DNA of 64,000 nt from NCBI RefSeq assembly GCF_000332995.1, contig NZ_BANS01000026.1, forward strand, positions 1 to 64,000. Reading direction: 5' to 3'. Both the position numbers and the translations under genes were made by a program. Positions 18,417 through 27,030 of the stretch are shown in pieces. The first letter of the stretch is position 1. Every line of letters starts with the position of its first letter. Source of the DNA: Gordonia amicalis NBRC 100051 = JCM 11271 (GTDB taxonomy: Bacteria > Actinomycetota > Actinomycetes > Mycobacteriales > Mycobacteriaceae). A model generated the notes under the pieces. That model was not told the DNA's origin. It saw only the letters and a program-made list of their open reading frames with translations, and searched no databases.

Positions 18417-18856
18417 TCCCGGTTCGGCGCGGGTAACGGCTTCTGCACCGCGGGCAGGGCGAGCGCGGCAACGCCTCGCACCAGCCCCTTCGTCATGTCG
18501 AAGTAGTCGAAGTAGTCGCGCCACACCGCGATCCGGCCTTCGCGGATCTCGAAGCGGCCGCACACCCAGAACTGCAGATGCAGCCGCCCGAAACGCAGCT
18601 CGTCGACACGCTCGGTGAGCACGACACCCGCATCGTCGGAGCTCACGTTGACCATGCGGTAGTTGAAGCCGATCCACGATTTCTTCGCGACGCCGCCCAG
18701 CACCCCGGCGACCTTCCGCTTGCCGTGGATGGTCGGCAGCGACACGTTGGTGTAGGCGATGTCGTCGTCGACGCACGCCAGCGCACCTGCGGTGTCGTTA
18801 CGGACGAACGCGTCGAGGAATGCCGTCACGATCTCGATCGGGGTTTGTGAGGTCAT
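18395..18856 (-). CDS. Limonene-1,2-epoxide hydrolase family protein (EphG-like)
   Basis: This 153-residue protein has an NTF2/SnoaL-like fold. The Asp-Arg-Asp catalytic set of limonene-epoxide hydrolases is recognisable: Arg and Asp in LTERVDELRF and the later Asp in WRDYFDYFDM, with the Tyr/Asn pair in FNYRMVNV. It probably hydrates lipid or sterol epoxides, as proposed for mycobacterial EphG; the natural substrate is not shown. I chose ATG 18856 (MTSQTPIEIV) over an upstream start at 18907, because relatives begin near TPIEIVTAF. Confidence 0.83.
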   Translation of the reverse strand: MTSQTPIEIVTAFLDAFVRNDTAGALACVDDDIAYTNVSLPTIHGKRKVAGVLGGVAKKSWIGFNYRMVNVSSDDAGVVLTERVDELRFGRLHLQFWVCGRFEIREGRIAVWRDYFDYFDMTKGLVRGVAALALPAVQKPLPAPNRDYLASGL

Positions 18857-18900
18857 GGCAGCCAAGTATGCCCTGCCACCGGCCGCCGAGGCGCCGTGAT

Positions 18901-18930
18901 GTGACATCCCGGCAGGTCATCGACTATCCT
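18901..18930 (+). promoter_or_regulatory. Candidate promoter for rplY
   Basis: GTGACA (18901-18906) and TATCCT (18925-18930) are separated by 18 nt and point towards rplY. They imply a leader of about 160 nt before the start codon (18937-19097) that contains no convincing small ORF. Confidence 0.45.
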
Positions 18931-19097
18931 GACCGACGTTGTCTCGGCGAGGGTGATCCAGTCACCGTGATCGGCGCGACCATCGCAGTCTCCTCGGGTG
19001 CCCGCATGCGGCCCGGTGGGTGTCCGCGGTCGGAATCCGTGCCCGTTGCTCGTCGCGACGGACGAACGACCGCAACCACTGATCAGAGGAGATCATC

Positions 19098-19721
19098 ATG
19101 GCAACTCAGGCCTCCAAGCTGTCCGTCAGCACCCGCACCGAAAAGGGCAAGGGCGCCGCTCGTCGCGCTCGTCGTGAGGGCAAGGTTCCCGCCGTGCTCT
19201 ACGGCCACGGCACCGACCCGCAGCACCTGCACCTCCCGGCCCGCGACTTCGCCGCGATCCTGCGTAACAACGGCCTCAACGCCATCATCGATCTCGACAT
19301 CGAGGGCTCCAGCCAGCTCGCGCTCACCAAGCAGGTCGACGTTCACCCGATCCGCAACTACATCGAGCACGCCGACCTGCTCATCGTTCGCCGCGGTGAG
19401 AAGGTGACCGTCGAGGTCGCCATCGTCGTCGAGGGTGACGCGGCGCCGGGCACCCTGGTCGTCCAGGACGCCAGCGTCGTCGAGGTCGAGGCCGACGCCC
19501 TGTCGATCCCCGAGCAGATCGTCGTCAACGTCGAGGATGCCGAGGCAGGCACCTCGATCCACGCCTCCGATCTGGACCTGCCGGAGGGCGTCACCCTGAC
19601 CGCCGATCCGGAGACCCTGATCGTCGCCGTGAACGAGGCCCAGGCCGTCGCCACCGAGTCCGAGGCCACCGAAGGTGCCGAGGAAGAGGCTGCTGCCGAG
19701 GCTCCCGCGGAGTCGGAGTAA
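19098..19721 (+). CDS. rplY: 50S ribosomal protein L25/general stress protein Ctc
   Basis: This 207-residue protein is the long, two-domain Ctc/TL5 form of L25 that binds 5S rRNA. The N-terminal RNA-binding part contains [19 protein letters not shown], and the C-terminal beta domain ends in a Glu/Ala-rich acidic tail ([19 protein letters not shown]). AGAGGAGATCATC precedes the ATG. It is followed by pth 43 nt later, the conserved actinobacterial pair. Confidence 0.96.
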   Translation: MATQASKLSVSTRTEKGKGAARRARREGKVPAVLYGHGTDPQHLHLPARDFAAILRNNGLNAIIDLDIEGSSQLALTKQVDVHPIRNYIEHADLLIVRRGEKVTVEVAIVVEGDAAPGTLVVQDASVVEVEADALSIPEQIVVNVEDAEAGTSIHASDLDLPEGVTLTADPETLIVAVNEAQAVATESEATEGAEEEAAAEAPAESE

Positions 19722-19764
19722 TCCGACCCCGAGACTGCTCGACTCGAGTGGTGAAACTGCCCCA

Positions 19765-20334
19765 GTGGTGAAATTGATTGTCGGACTCGGTAATCCCGGG
19801 TCCAAGTACGAGAAGACGAGGCACAACGTCGGCGCGATGGTCGCCGACGCCCTCGTCGACTCGGCAGGCGAGCGCTGGAAGGTTCACAAGAAGTCCGGTG
19901 CTGAGGTCGCCGAGGTACGCCTCGGCGGCCAGTCTGTTCTCGTGGCCAAGTCACGCGTCTACATGAACGAGTCCGGCCGGCAGATCGGTCCGCTGGCCAA
20001 GTTCTATTCGGTCACGCCGGCCGACCTCATCGTCGTGCATGACGAACTCGACATCGATTTCGGCGCGGTGCGTCTCAAACGCGGCGGTGGCGAAGGCGGC
20101 CACAACGGGCTGCGTTCGATCAGCCAGGTGATGGGCACCCGCGACTACCTGCGCGTACGCATGGGCATCGGCCGTCCACCCGGCCGGCAGGACCCCGCCG
20201 ACTTCGTGCTGAAGCCGTTCCCGTCCGCGGACCGGGCCGAGGTCGAGCTGATGATCCGCAACGGATGCGACGCCGTCGAACTGCTCGTCTCCCAGGATCT
20301 GGAGAGCGCACAGAACACCGTGCACGCCTGGTAG
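19765..20334 (+). CDS. pth: Peptidyl-tRNA hydrolase
   Basis: Pth releases peptides from peptidyl-tRNA dropped by stalled ribosomes. The 189-residue protein has the N-terminal IVGLGNPG, the catalytic His in KTRHNVG, the Asn in YMNESG and HDELDIDFG. Start choice is ambiguous between adjacent GTG codons (19765, 19768); a duplicated GTGGTGAAA block at 19749 and 19765 complicates it. The stop codon lies inside the loop of a long hairpin. Confidence 0.95.
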   Translation: MVKLIVGLGNPGSKYEKTRHNVGAMVADALVDSAGERWKVHKKSGAEVAEVRLGGQSVLVAKSRVYMNESGRQIGPLAKFYSVTPADLIVVHDELDIDFGAVRLKRGGGEGGHNGLRSISQVMGTRDYLRVRMGIGRPPGRQDPADFVLKPFPSADRAEVELMIRNGCDAVELLVSQDLESAQNTVHAW

Positions 20335-20350
20335 GCGTGCACGGTGTTCC
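20314..20350 (+). terminator. Terminator hairpin containing the pth stop codon
   Basis: AACACCGTGCACGCC (20314-20328) is exactly complementary to GGCGTGCACGGTGTT (20334-20348), a 15-bp stem with a TGGTA loop carrying the TAG stop. It ends in TTCCCC. The last seven codons of pth therefore form the left arm. Confidence 0.75.
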
Positions 20351-20428
20351 CCTGCTCCCTGAGGAGGCCCGGAGCCTGCGAAGGGACAGTCCCCCTGCTC
20401 CCTGAGGAGGCCCGGAGCCTGCGAAGGG
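20350..20428. repeat. Two 36-bp direct repeats (CCCTGCTCCCTGAGGAGG unit)
   Basis: A 36-bp unit beginning CCCTGCTCCCTGAGGAGG and ending TGCGAAGGG occurs at 20350-20385 and again, identical, at 20393-20428. It shares the CCCTGAGG start and CGAAGGG end with the 40-bp repeats at 4741-4780 and 33755-33794. It lies between pth and the convergent exporter permease gene. Confidence 0.85.
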
Positions 20429-20441
20429 CCGTCTCGAAGGG

Positions 20442-21205
20442 TCACGCGTTCTCCTTGCGGAACACCGAAGTGCCCCACCAGGTTCCGAGGCCCGCCAGGA
20501 TGAGCGCCGCGAAGACCCCCCATCCCACCTGAGCGCTTGCGAGGTCGCCGCCGAACGTGTCGCGCACGGCGTCGACGATCCAGCGGAACGGCATGAAATC
20601 GCTCAGTCCCTGCAACCATTCCGGTCCGAGCGTCATCGGCAGCAGGATTCCCGACAACAACAGCACCGGCATCATCACCATGTTGATGAGCGGGGCCATC
20701 ACGTCCTCGCTCTTGGTGGTCAGTGCCAGGGCATTCGACGCCGCGGCGCACGCACCACCGATGAGCAGTGTGATGAGGATGCCGAGGATCACGCCGATCA
20801 TCGATCCGCGCATGCCCATGGCGAATCCGAGAGTGACCAGGATCAGGGCCTGCACCAGCAACTGCAGCATGTCGCGCATCAGGCGACCGGTGAGCAGTGC
20901 GGTCCGGCTCGCCGGAGTCACCCGCTCTGCCTCGATGACCCCCTCGCGCCATTCCCCGATCAGGCTGAAGCCGGCGAACAGCGCCCCGAACAGTCCCAGC
21001 TGCACGAGCAGACCCGGCACCAGGAAGGTGTACGGATTGTCGGCGCCACCGGGGAACTGGGCGACCAGCGGTTTGAGCAACGGCCCGAACAACAGCAGAT
21101 ACAGGATCGGCTGCATGACACCGATCAGGACCAGGCGGGATTACGCAGGTTCATCCGGATCTGACGCCGGAACACGATGGTGCTGTCACGGACGAAACTG
21201 TTCAT
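20442..21205 (-). pseudogene. ABC-2 type (DrrB-like) exporter permease, frameshifted near 21133
   Basis: The ATG at 21205 overlaps the ATPase stop (ATGA) and reads MNSFVRDSTIVFRRQIRMNL, then hits a TGA after NPAWS. Restoring one G in TGG-TCC (about 21129-21136) gives NPAWVLIGVMQPILYLLLFG and continues open to 20442. The downstream part has five to six membrane helices and the ABC-2 features GVIEAERVTPASRTALLTGR and LLLSGILLPMTL. The intact protein would be about 254 residues. Without the base, only translation from the internal ATG at 21116 (224 residues) is possible, and it lacks the N-terminal cytoplasmic helix. Either a sequence error or a real lesion fits. Confidence 0.78.
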
Positions 21206-22284
21206 CGGGCGACCTCCTGCTCGGTGCGGCGGGTTGCGTCGTCGGAAACGGTTGCGGGAGAGACTGCATCGGGGTCGACCCCGGGCACGTCACCGACGGG
21301 ATCGCCGGCGGTCTCCGCGTCGCGCAGGGACCTGCCCGTGAGGGTGAGGAAGACGTCGTCGAGGGTCGGGCGGATGACCTCGATGGAATCGAGCGAGATT
21401 CCCGACGCGTCGAGGTCACGGAGCAGTCCGGGCACGGCCCGGCCCGCGCGCGGCACCCGGCCGCGAACGTGGCGGCCGGCCACCTCGATCCTTCCGTCGC
21501 CGTCACCCCCGGTGACCGACGCGAGTTTCTCTGCGGCCGTGGTGACCGCCGCCGCGTCGGCGACCTCGAGCGACACCAGATCGCCGGAGACCTGGGCCTT
21601 GAGGTTGTCGGGGGTGTCGGCGGCGACGATCCGTCCGTTGTCGATGATGAGGATCCGGTCCGAGAGTTCGTCCGCCTCGTCGAGATAGTGCGTCGTGAGG
21701 AACACCGTCGCGCCGCGCTCGCTGCGCAGCCTGCGGATGTGCTCCCACAGGTTGGCCCGGGCCTGCGGGTCGAGGCCCGTCGTCGGCTCATCGAGGAAGA
21801 CCAGCGACGGTTCGTGGACGAGGCCCATCACGATGTCGAGGCGCCGCTTCTGCCCCCCGGACATGTTCTTGGGCATCCGTTCCCACAGGCCGTCGAGCTG
21901 CAGTTCCGAGAACAACGCCTGGCCTCGCCGGGTCGCCTCGGCTCTCGACAACCCGTACAGCATCCCGTGGTCGACGATCTCGTCGCCCGCCTGCGCCTGG
22001 CTGAACGTGCCACCGGCCTGGGACACGTACCCGATACTGCGACGCACCGAAACCGGATCTTCGACGACGTCGTAGCCGTTGACCGTCGCGGTGCCCGCGG
22101 TGGGCCGCAGCAGTGTCGTCAGCATCCTCAGTGTGGTCGTCTTGCCCGCTCCGTTGGGCCCGAGGAAGCCGACCACCTCCCCCTCGGCCACGTCGAGGTC
22201 GACGCCGTCGACGGCTCGTACCTCGCGCTTCTTCTTTCCTTTCCCGGTATGGAACACCTGGACCAAACCGCGCGCATGAATCAT
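21202..22284 (-). CDS. ABC exporter ATP-binding protein (DrrA/daunorubicin-resistance type)
   Basis: This 360-residue ATPase has Walker A GPNGAGKTTT, signature MSGGQKRRLD, Walker B LVFLDEPTTGLD and H-loop FLTTHYLDEAD, followed by the DrrA C-terminal domain that contacts the permease. Such pairs export drugs or polyketide-type lipids. The ATG at 22284 follows AGAAGGAG; 44 further upstream codons are open but Arg-rich and not protein-like. It is coupled to the permease by ATGA. The tail after residue 320 is acidic and low-complexity. Confidence 0.9.
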   Translation of the reverse strand: MIHARGLVQVFHTGKGKKKREVRAVDGVDLDVAEGEVVGFLGPNGAGKTTTLRMLTTLLRPTAGTATVNGYDVVEDPVSVRRSIGYVSQAGGTFSQAQAGDEIVDHGMLYGLSRAEATRRGQALFSELQLDGLWERMPKNMSGGQKRRLDIVMGLVHEPSLVFLDEPTTGLDPQARANLWEHIRRLRSERGATVFLTTHYLDEADELSDRILIIDNGRIVAADTPDNLKAQVSGDLVSLEVADAAAVTTAAEKLASVTGGDGDGRIEVAGRHVRGRVPRAGRAVPGLLRDLDASGISLDSIEVIRPTLDDVFLTLTGRSLRDAETAGDPVGDVPGVDPDAVSPATVSDDATRRTEQEVAR

Positions 22285-22506
22285 GCGGACTCTCCTTCTC
22301 CCACTTGGCTGCCTGTCGTGCCGGACGCGCACCTCGTCGTGTGCTGATCGTCGTATCGAGCGGCCGATTTCCGACGCTGACGTGAGGTATCGACCGATCT
22401 GCGCCTCAGTTTTCATCGCAATGAGGACACATTCGGTCCTCTTCGGCGGTGGAGATCGGAATCGGCCGGTAACGATGTGCGAAGGGGAGGTGGTACTTCC
22501 CAGTAA

Positions 22507-22540
22507 GTGACCCGGTGAGTACCGTCGTATGGCGGGTCAC
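22507..22540. promoter_or_regulatory. Inverted repeat upstream of fabH
   Basis: GTGACCCG (22507-22514) and CGGGTCAC (22533-22540) are exact reverse complements separated by 18 nt, ending 18 nt before the fabH start. It may be a regulator site or a hairpin next to the ribosome site GGAAGGAAG. Nothing else could be assigned in 22285-22506. Confidence 0.4.
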
Positions 22541-22558
22541 ATATTCGGAAGGAAGACC

Positions 22559-23575
22559 ATGGCAGTCATCGCGGACACCTCAGGGATCAACAACATCGGC
22601 ATGCTCGGTATCGGCGCCTATCGCCCCGAGCGTGTGGTCACCAACGACGAGATCTGCGAGCACATCGACTCCTCCGACGAGTGGATCTACACCCGTACCG
22701 GCATCAAGACCCGCCGCTTCGCCCGCCGCGACGAGAGCGTCATGGAGATGTCCGTCAACGCCGGACGCAAGGCGATCGCGAACGCCCTCCTGCACGGCTC
22801 CGACATCGACGCCGTCATCCTCGCCACCAACACGCATCTGCTCCTGACCCCGGCCGGGGCAACCAAGGTCGCCACCGAACTCGGCTGCAACGGCGTCCCC
22901 GCCTTCGACGTCACCGTCGGCTGTGCCGGCTTCGGCTACGGCATGGCCCTCGCGTCGGACATGATCCGCGGCGGCAGCGCCACCAACGTGCTGGTCATCG
23001 GCGCCGAGCAGCTGTCGATCGCCCTGGACATGACCGACCGCACCAACTGCTTCATCTTCGGCGACGGCGCCGGCGCCGTGGTCGTCGGCCCGACCGAGGA
23101 ACAGGAACTCGGACCGGTCGTCTGGGGTTCGGACGGCTCGCAGTTCAACGCCATCCGCCAGGACTTCGACTGGGTGACCTTCCTCGACGGTGACCGCGTC
23201 CAGCGCCCCTACCTCCGCATGGAGGGCACCGCGGTGTTCCGCTGGGCCGCCTTCGAGATGGGCAAGGTCGCCGTCCGCGCCCTCGAGGCCGCGAAGATCG
23301 GCTCCGAGGACCTCGACGTCTTCGTCCCGCACCAGGCCAACGCACGCATCAACGAGCTGCTTGCCAAGAACCTCAAGCTGCGCGAGGACGCCGTCGTCGC
23401 CAACGACATCGAGTACACCGGCAACACCTCCGCCGCCTCGATCCCGCTCGCCATGGAAGACCTCCTCTCCACCGGCAAGGCGCAGCCGGGCCAGACCGCC
23501 CTCCTCCTCGGCTACGGTGCCGGACTCTCGTACGCCTCGCAGGTCGTCAAGCTTCCGCCGGTGCCGTTCGAGTAG
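22559..23575 (+). CDS. fabH: Beta-ketoacyl-ACP synthase III-like protein
   Basis: This 338-residue thiolase-fold condensing enzyme carries the KAS III triad: Cys in [11 protein letters not shown], His in VPHQANARI and Asn in GNTSAAS. In mycolata FabH primes FAS-II with acyl-CoA from FAS-I for mycolic acids, but other KAS III proteins make different acyl products. No fabD or acpM lies nearby, so that role is an inference. GGAAGGAAG precedes the ATG at 22559, preferred over an in-frame upstream ATG at 22529. Confidence 0.88.
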   Translation: MAVIADTSGINNIGMLGIGAYRPERVVTNDEICEHIDSSDEWIYTRTGIKTRRFARRDESVMEMSVNAGRKAIANALLHGSDIDAVILATNTHLLLTPAGATKVATELGCNGVPAFDVTVGCAGFGYGMALASDMIRGGSATNVLVIGAEQLSIALDMTDRTNCFIFGDGAGAVVVGPTEEQELGPVVWGSDGSQFNAIRQDFDWVTFLDGDRVQRPYLRMEGTAVFRWAAFEMGKVAVRALEAAKIGSEDLDVFVPHQANARINELLAKNLKLREDAVVANDIEYTGNTSAASIPLAMEDLLSTGKAQPGQTALLLGYGAGLSYASQVVKLPPVPFE

Positions 23576-23588
23576 GTCGCCCCTCTTC

Positions 23589-23635
23589 CAGATGCGGCAG
23601 TTGGTCCCGGATTCCGGAACCAACTGCCGCATCTG
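23589..23635. terminator. Hairpin between fabH and the convergent AbiEi/DUF559 gene
   Basis: A perfect 17-bp stem (23589-23605 with 23619-23635) encloses CCCGGATTCCGGA, 13 nt after the fabH stop. It can terminate both convergent genes. A diverged copy of the same sequence lies at 24553-24597 on the other side of the convergent gene. Confidence 0.75.
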
Positions 23636-23638
23636 TTC

Positions 23639-24523
23639 TCAGGCAGCGAGCGCCTGACGTACGCGTTCGACGACGTACCCCGGACGTTCCGTGAGATCCG
23701 CCCAGGTGTAGTTGAGGACCGTCCAGCCCAGCGCGATGAGGTCGTTGCGACGACGCCGGTCGCGCTGGAAGGTCTCGGCATCGCGATGGAATGCCATGCC
23801 GTCGATCTCGACGGCGAGCATCCTGTCCGGGAACGCCACATCGACGAAGTAGCCGCCGACCGGGTGATTGCAGACCCAGCCCTCCACCCCGCCGTCGCGG
23901 AGAAGATCGACGGCCAGTCGTTCGGCCGCGGACCGGGCTCCTGTCTCGACCCCCGCCATCAACGGCGCGATCTCGGCAGAGTCCGCCTTCCCCCGCCGTC
24001 GCGCCGCTGCGGTCCGCAGCTGTTCCATCGACACGCGGCGGAGCAACAGCGCGGCGTCGAGGACACTGCTGTCGCTCTCGACGGAAGCCTCCAGCACAGA
24101 CAGCGGCAACGAAGTGACGAGTAGATGGTCGCGGGTGACCGTCTCGGCGTCTACGAGCGGCCGGTACCGCACCCGCACCCCGTCGACCGGCGATCCGTGC
24201 CGGGATCGTGGCGCGGTCACCGTGAACTTCTTCGGCGGGTCGTCGACGATTCCGTGCCACCACGCAGCCCCGAGCCCGGACAGAGCGGCGTCGATGCCGA
24301 CTGCAGCGACTGCGAGCCGGGCGCGGGTCCGCGGCGTCACCGGATGATCGGCCAGGGTGTACACCCCTCGCGATTGCGGCGTCCACAGACCGGACCCGAC
24401 TCGCCTATGGACCCCCGACTTGGTCAGCCCGAACTCCACGGCGTCGGCGAATGTCACGACCCCGTCCCGAGCGAGCGCATGTTGACGAAGGCGGGATGGT
24501 GTCTGCACGCCTCTTGGACGCAT
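23639..24523 (-). CDS. AbiEi-like winged-helix protein with C-terminal DUF559/Vsr-type nuclease domain
   Basis: The 294-residue protein has two parts. The N-terminal 70 residues (QHALARDGVVTFADAVEFGL ... SRGVYTL) match the AbiEi-type antitoxin winged helix. The C-terminal part contains YFVDVAFPDRMLAVEIDG, the Asp and Glu-x-Asp pattern of DUF559/PD-(D/E)xK-like nucleases, then AFHRDAETFQRDRRRRNDL. This combination is common and multicopy in actinomycetes. No AbiEii toxin is adjacent, so a toxin-antitoxin role is not supported. It is bracketed by two related hairpin repeats. Confidence 0.8.
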   Translation of the reverse strand: MRPRGVQTPSRLRQHALARDGVVTFADAVEFGLTKSGVHRRVGSGLWTPQSRGVYTLADHPVTPRTRARLAVAAVGIDAALSGLGAAWWHGIVDDPPKKFTVTAPRSRHGSPVDGVRVRYRPLVDAETVTRDHLLVTSLPLSVLEASVESDSSVLDAALLLRRVSMEQLRTAAARRRGKADSAEIAPLMAGVETGARSAAERLAVDLLRDGGVEGWVCNHPVGGYFVDVAFPDRMLAVEIDGMAFHRDAETFQRDRRRRNDLIALGWTVLNYTWADLTERPGYVVERVRQALAA

Positions 24524-24552
24524 CCAACCCGTCGCCGGGTTCCCAGCATATG

Positions 24553-24597
24553 AGATTGCGGCAACCAGTCCCGGATAGCGGCACCATCTGCCGCATC
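24553..24597. repeat. Diverged copy of the 23589 hairpin sequence
   Basis: The segment shares GCGGCA, GTCCCGGAT, CGG-ACCA and CTGCCGCATC in the same order with the hairpin at 23590-23633, but its stem is reduced to TGCGGCA/TGCCGCA. It sits 30 nt before the start of the AbiEi-like gene and 56 nt before prfC. Confidence 0.6.
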
Positions 24598-24652
24598 GTC
24601 ATCGGAGGCGCCAGTTTGGTGGCCCCCGACCAGCCGAGTAGCCTCGAATCTC

Positions 24653-26257
24653 GTGAGTTCTGACGTCGCAACCGAGGTCAAGCGTCGACGTACCTTCGCG
24701 ATCATCTCCCATCCGGACGCCGGCAAGTCGACGATGACCGAGGCGTTGGCCTTGCATGCGCGCATGATCAGCGAGGCGGGTGCGATCCACGGCAAGGCGG
24801 GACGCAAGTCCACCGTCTCCGACTGGATGGAGATGGAGAAGGCCCGTGGCATCTCGGTCAGCTCCACCGCGCTGCAGTTCAACTATGCCGCCGAGCACAG
24901 CGACGCGAACATTCCGAGCGTGATCAACCTGGTCGACACCCCCGGTCACGCCGACTTCTCCGAGGACACCTACCGCGTGCTGACGGCGGTCGATGCGGCG
25001 GTGATGCTCATCGACGCCGCCAAGGGCCTCGAACCGCAGACCCTGAAGCTCTTCCAGGTGTGTCGCCACCGCGGTATCCCGGTGATCACCGTCATCAACA
25101 AGTGGGACCGTCCCGGCCAGACCCCGCTGGAGCTGATCGACGAGATCACCGAGCGCATCGGCCTCACCCCGACCCCGCTGTTCTTCCCGGTCGGCATCGC
25201 CGGCGACTTCCGCGGTCTGCTCGACCGTCGCACCGGCGAGTATGTGCACTTCACGCGCACGGCCGGCGGGGCGAAGATCGCCCCCGAGGAGATCATGAGC
25301 GCCGACGACGCCGCGGCGCGCGAAGGCGACGAATGGACCGCCGCCGTCGAGGAGAGCGAACTGCTCTCCGAGATGGGTCAGGACCACGACCAGGAGCTGT
25401 TCCTCGCCGGCCAGACCTCGCCGATGATCTTCGCCTCGGCGATGCTGAACTTCGGGGTGCGGCAACTGCTCGAGGTGCTCGTCGAGCTCGCTCCGCCGCC
25501 GGCCGGTCGCCTCGACATCGAGGGCAACGAGCGCCCGGTGACCGACCCCTTCAGCGCCGTCGTCTTCAAGGTGCAGGCCGGCATGGACTCGAGCCACCGA
25601 GATCGGTTGGCGTACATGCGGATCGTGTCCGGCGAGTTCGAACGCGGCATGGTCGTCACGCACGCGCAGACCGGAAAACCGTTCGCCACCAAGTACGCCC
25701 AGGCCGTGTTCGGCCGGGATCGCTCCACGGTCGACACCGCATATCCGGGCGACGTGGTCGGACTGGTGAACGCGACCGCACTGGCCCCAGGCGACACCCT
25801 CTTCGACGGCCCGAGGGTCCAGTTCCCGCCGATCCCCTCGTTCGCACCCGAACACTTCTCGACGCTGCGCGCGACGACGGCCGACAAGTACAAGCAGTTC
25901 CGCAAGGCGATGGACCAACTCGACAGCGAGGGCGTCGTGCAGGTGCTGCGCAACGACACCCGCGGCGACATGTCGCCGGTCCTCGCCGCGGTGGGCCCCA
26001 TGCAGTTCGAGGTCGTGACCGCGCGGATGAAGGCCGAGTTCAACGTCGACACCATCATCGAGCCGCTCGGGTACACGCTGGCCCGACGCACCGACGCCGA
26101 GAGTGCACCCGAGCTCGACCGCCAGCGCGGCGTCGAGGTGTTCACGCGCACCGACGGCGCGATCCTGGCGCTCTTCAGCGACAAGTGGCGCCTGCAGTAC
26201 ATCGAGAAGGAACATCCCGACCTGACGCTGCAACCCCTTGTCGCCGCGGTGGATTGA
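24653..26257 (+). CDS. prfC: Peptide chain release factor 3
   Basis: RF3 is a GTPase that removes RF1/RF2 after peptide release. The 534-residue protein has G1 SHPDAGKST, the switch-I/II region with DTPGHADF, and G4 NKWD, followed by EF-Tu-like domain II and the RF3 C-terminal domain. The GTG at 24653 gives VSSDVATEVKRRRTFAIISH. The closely spaced lipoprotein gene (4 nt after the stop) may be cotranscribed. Confidence 0.96.
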   Translation: MSSDVATEVKRRRTFAIISHPDAGKSTMTEALALHARMISEAGAIHGKAGRKSTVSDWMEMEKARGISVSSTALQFNYAAEHSDANIPSVINLVDTPGHADFSEDTYRVLTAVDAAVMLIDAAKGLEPQTLKLFQVCRHRGIPVITVINKWDRPGQTPLELIDEITERIGLTPTPLFFPVGIAGDFRGLLDRRTGEYVHFTRTAGGAKIAPEEIMSADDAAAREGDEWTAAVEESELLSEMGQDHDQELFLAGQTSPMIFASAMLNFGVRQLLEVLVELAPPPAGRLDIEGNERPVTDPFSAVVFKVQAGMDSSHRDRLAYMRIVSGEFERGMVVTHAQTGKPFATKYAQAVFGRDRSTVDTAYPGDVVGLVNATALAPGDTLFDGPRVQFPPIPSFAPEHFSTLRATTADKYKQFRKAMDQLDSEGVVQVLRNDTRGDMSPVLAAVGPMQFEVVTARMKAEFNVDTIIEPLGYTLARRTDAESAPELDRQRGVEVFTRTDGAILALFSDKWRLQYIEKEHPDLTLQPLVAAVD

Positions 26258-26261
26258 CCCG

Positions 26262-27020
26262 ATGAGGCGTCACCTCGTACGCACCCGTGGTGTCGGGGCG
26301 CTGATCGTGGTGTCCGCGACGGCGCTCCTGATCTCGGGCTGCGCCGGCGGTCTGCCGCCGGCCGCGACGTCGACGAGCGTCGCACCCACCCCGACCGCAC
26401 GGCCGATCGATCCCGCGAAATGCGCCGAGAAACCGCTACAGGGCAATGTCGACCGCGGCGGCCACGGCCTCGACTTCCGTTCCGGCGACATCCGGATCGC
26501 GATCACCGAACAGGCAGCCACGACGGCCGGTCTCCCGGCAGCCGGCAACCGCGAGACCTCCGAGGAAGCGACCACCTGCTACGAGTTCGCGCGGTGGGGT
26601 CCGGCGCGGCCCGATGTCCCGCCGGATTCGCTGTTGTTCGTGTTCAAGGGAACCGGGACCGACGGCGCCCAGATCGAGTTCCCCGTCAGCGAATTGACCG
26701 GTGGCACCGTCCCGCCCGCCGGTGGCGGACCACGCCCCACCGCCGGCCCCCTGACCACACCGATCAATGCCCAGATCGGGGTCTCGGTCGACGGTGTCTA
26801 CCACCAGTCCTCGGCGTGCCGGCTCAGCATCAGCGGGATGTCGGGCAAACTCGCCGCGGGTTCGTTCACGTGCCCGGAGGCCTCCCGCGTCGACGCCAAT
26901 CCGTTCGCGCCCGACGACGACGTCGCCTACGACACCGACGAGTCGTCGACGAGCCGGAGACCCGACGCCGGCACCCCGTCGACAGTCGTCCTGTCCGGAC
27001 GGTTCCAGGTCACTCCGTAG
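26262..27020 (+). CDS. Secreted lipoprotein of unknown function
   Basis: The 252-residue protein has a lipoprotein signal with Arg-rich start (MRRHLVRTRG), a hydrophobic stretch and lipobox LLISGC (Cys near residue 25). A Thr/Pro linker (VAPTPTARP) follows. The mature part has two Cys pairs (CAEK, TTCYEF and SACRLS, FTCPE) and Gly/Pro-rich loops. I recognise no family. It starts 4 nt after prfC. Confidence 0.75.
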   Translation: MRRHLVRTRGVGALIVVSATALLISGCAGGLPPAATSTSVAPTPTARPIDPAKCAEKPLQGNVDRGGHGLDFRSGDIRIAITEQAATTAGLPAAGNRETSEEATTCYEFARWGPARPDVPPDSLLFVFKGTGTDGAQIEFPVSELTGGTVPPAGGGPRPTAGPLTTPINAQIGVSVDGVYHQSSACRLSISGMSGKLAAGSFTCPEASRVDANPFAPDDDVAYDTDESSTSRRPDAGTPSTVVLSGRFQVTP

Positions 27021-27030
27021 GGGTTTCGGC

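Noticed and set aside
24599..26233. 544-codon open frame antisense to prfC
   Set aside because: It is a shadow caused by high GC3; prfC carries all GTPase motifs and the antisense protein resembles no family.
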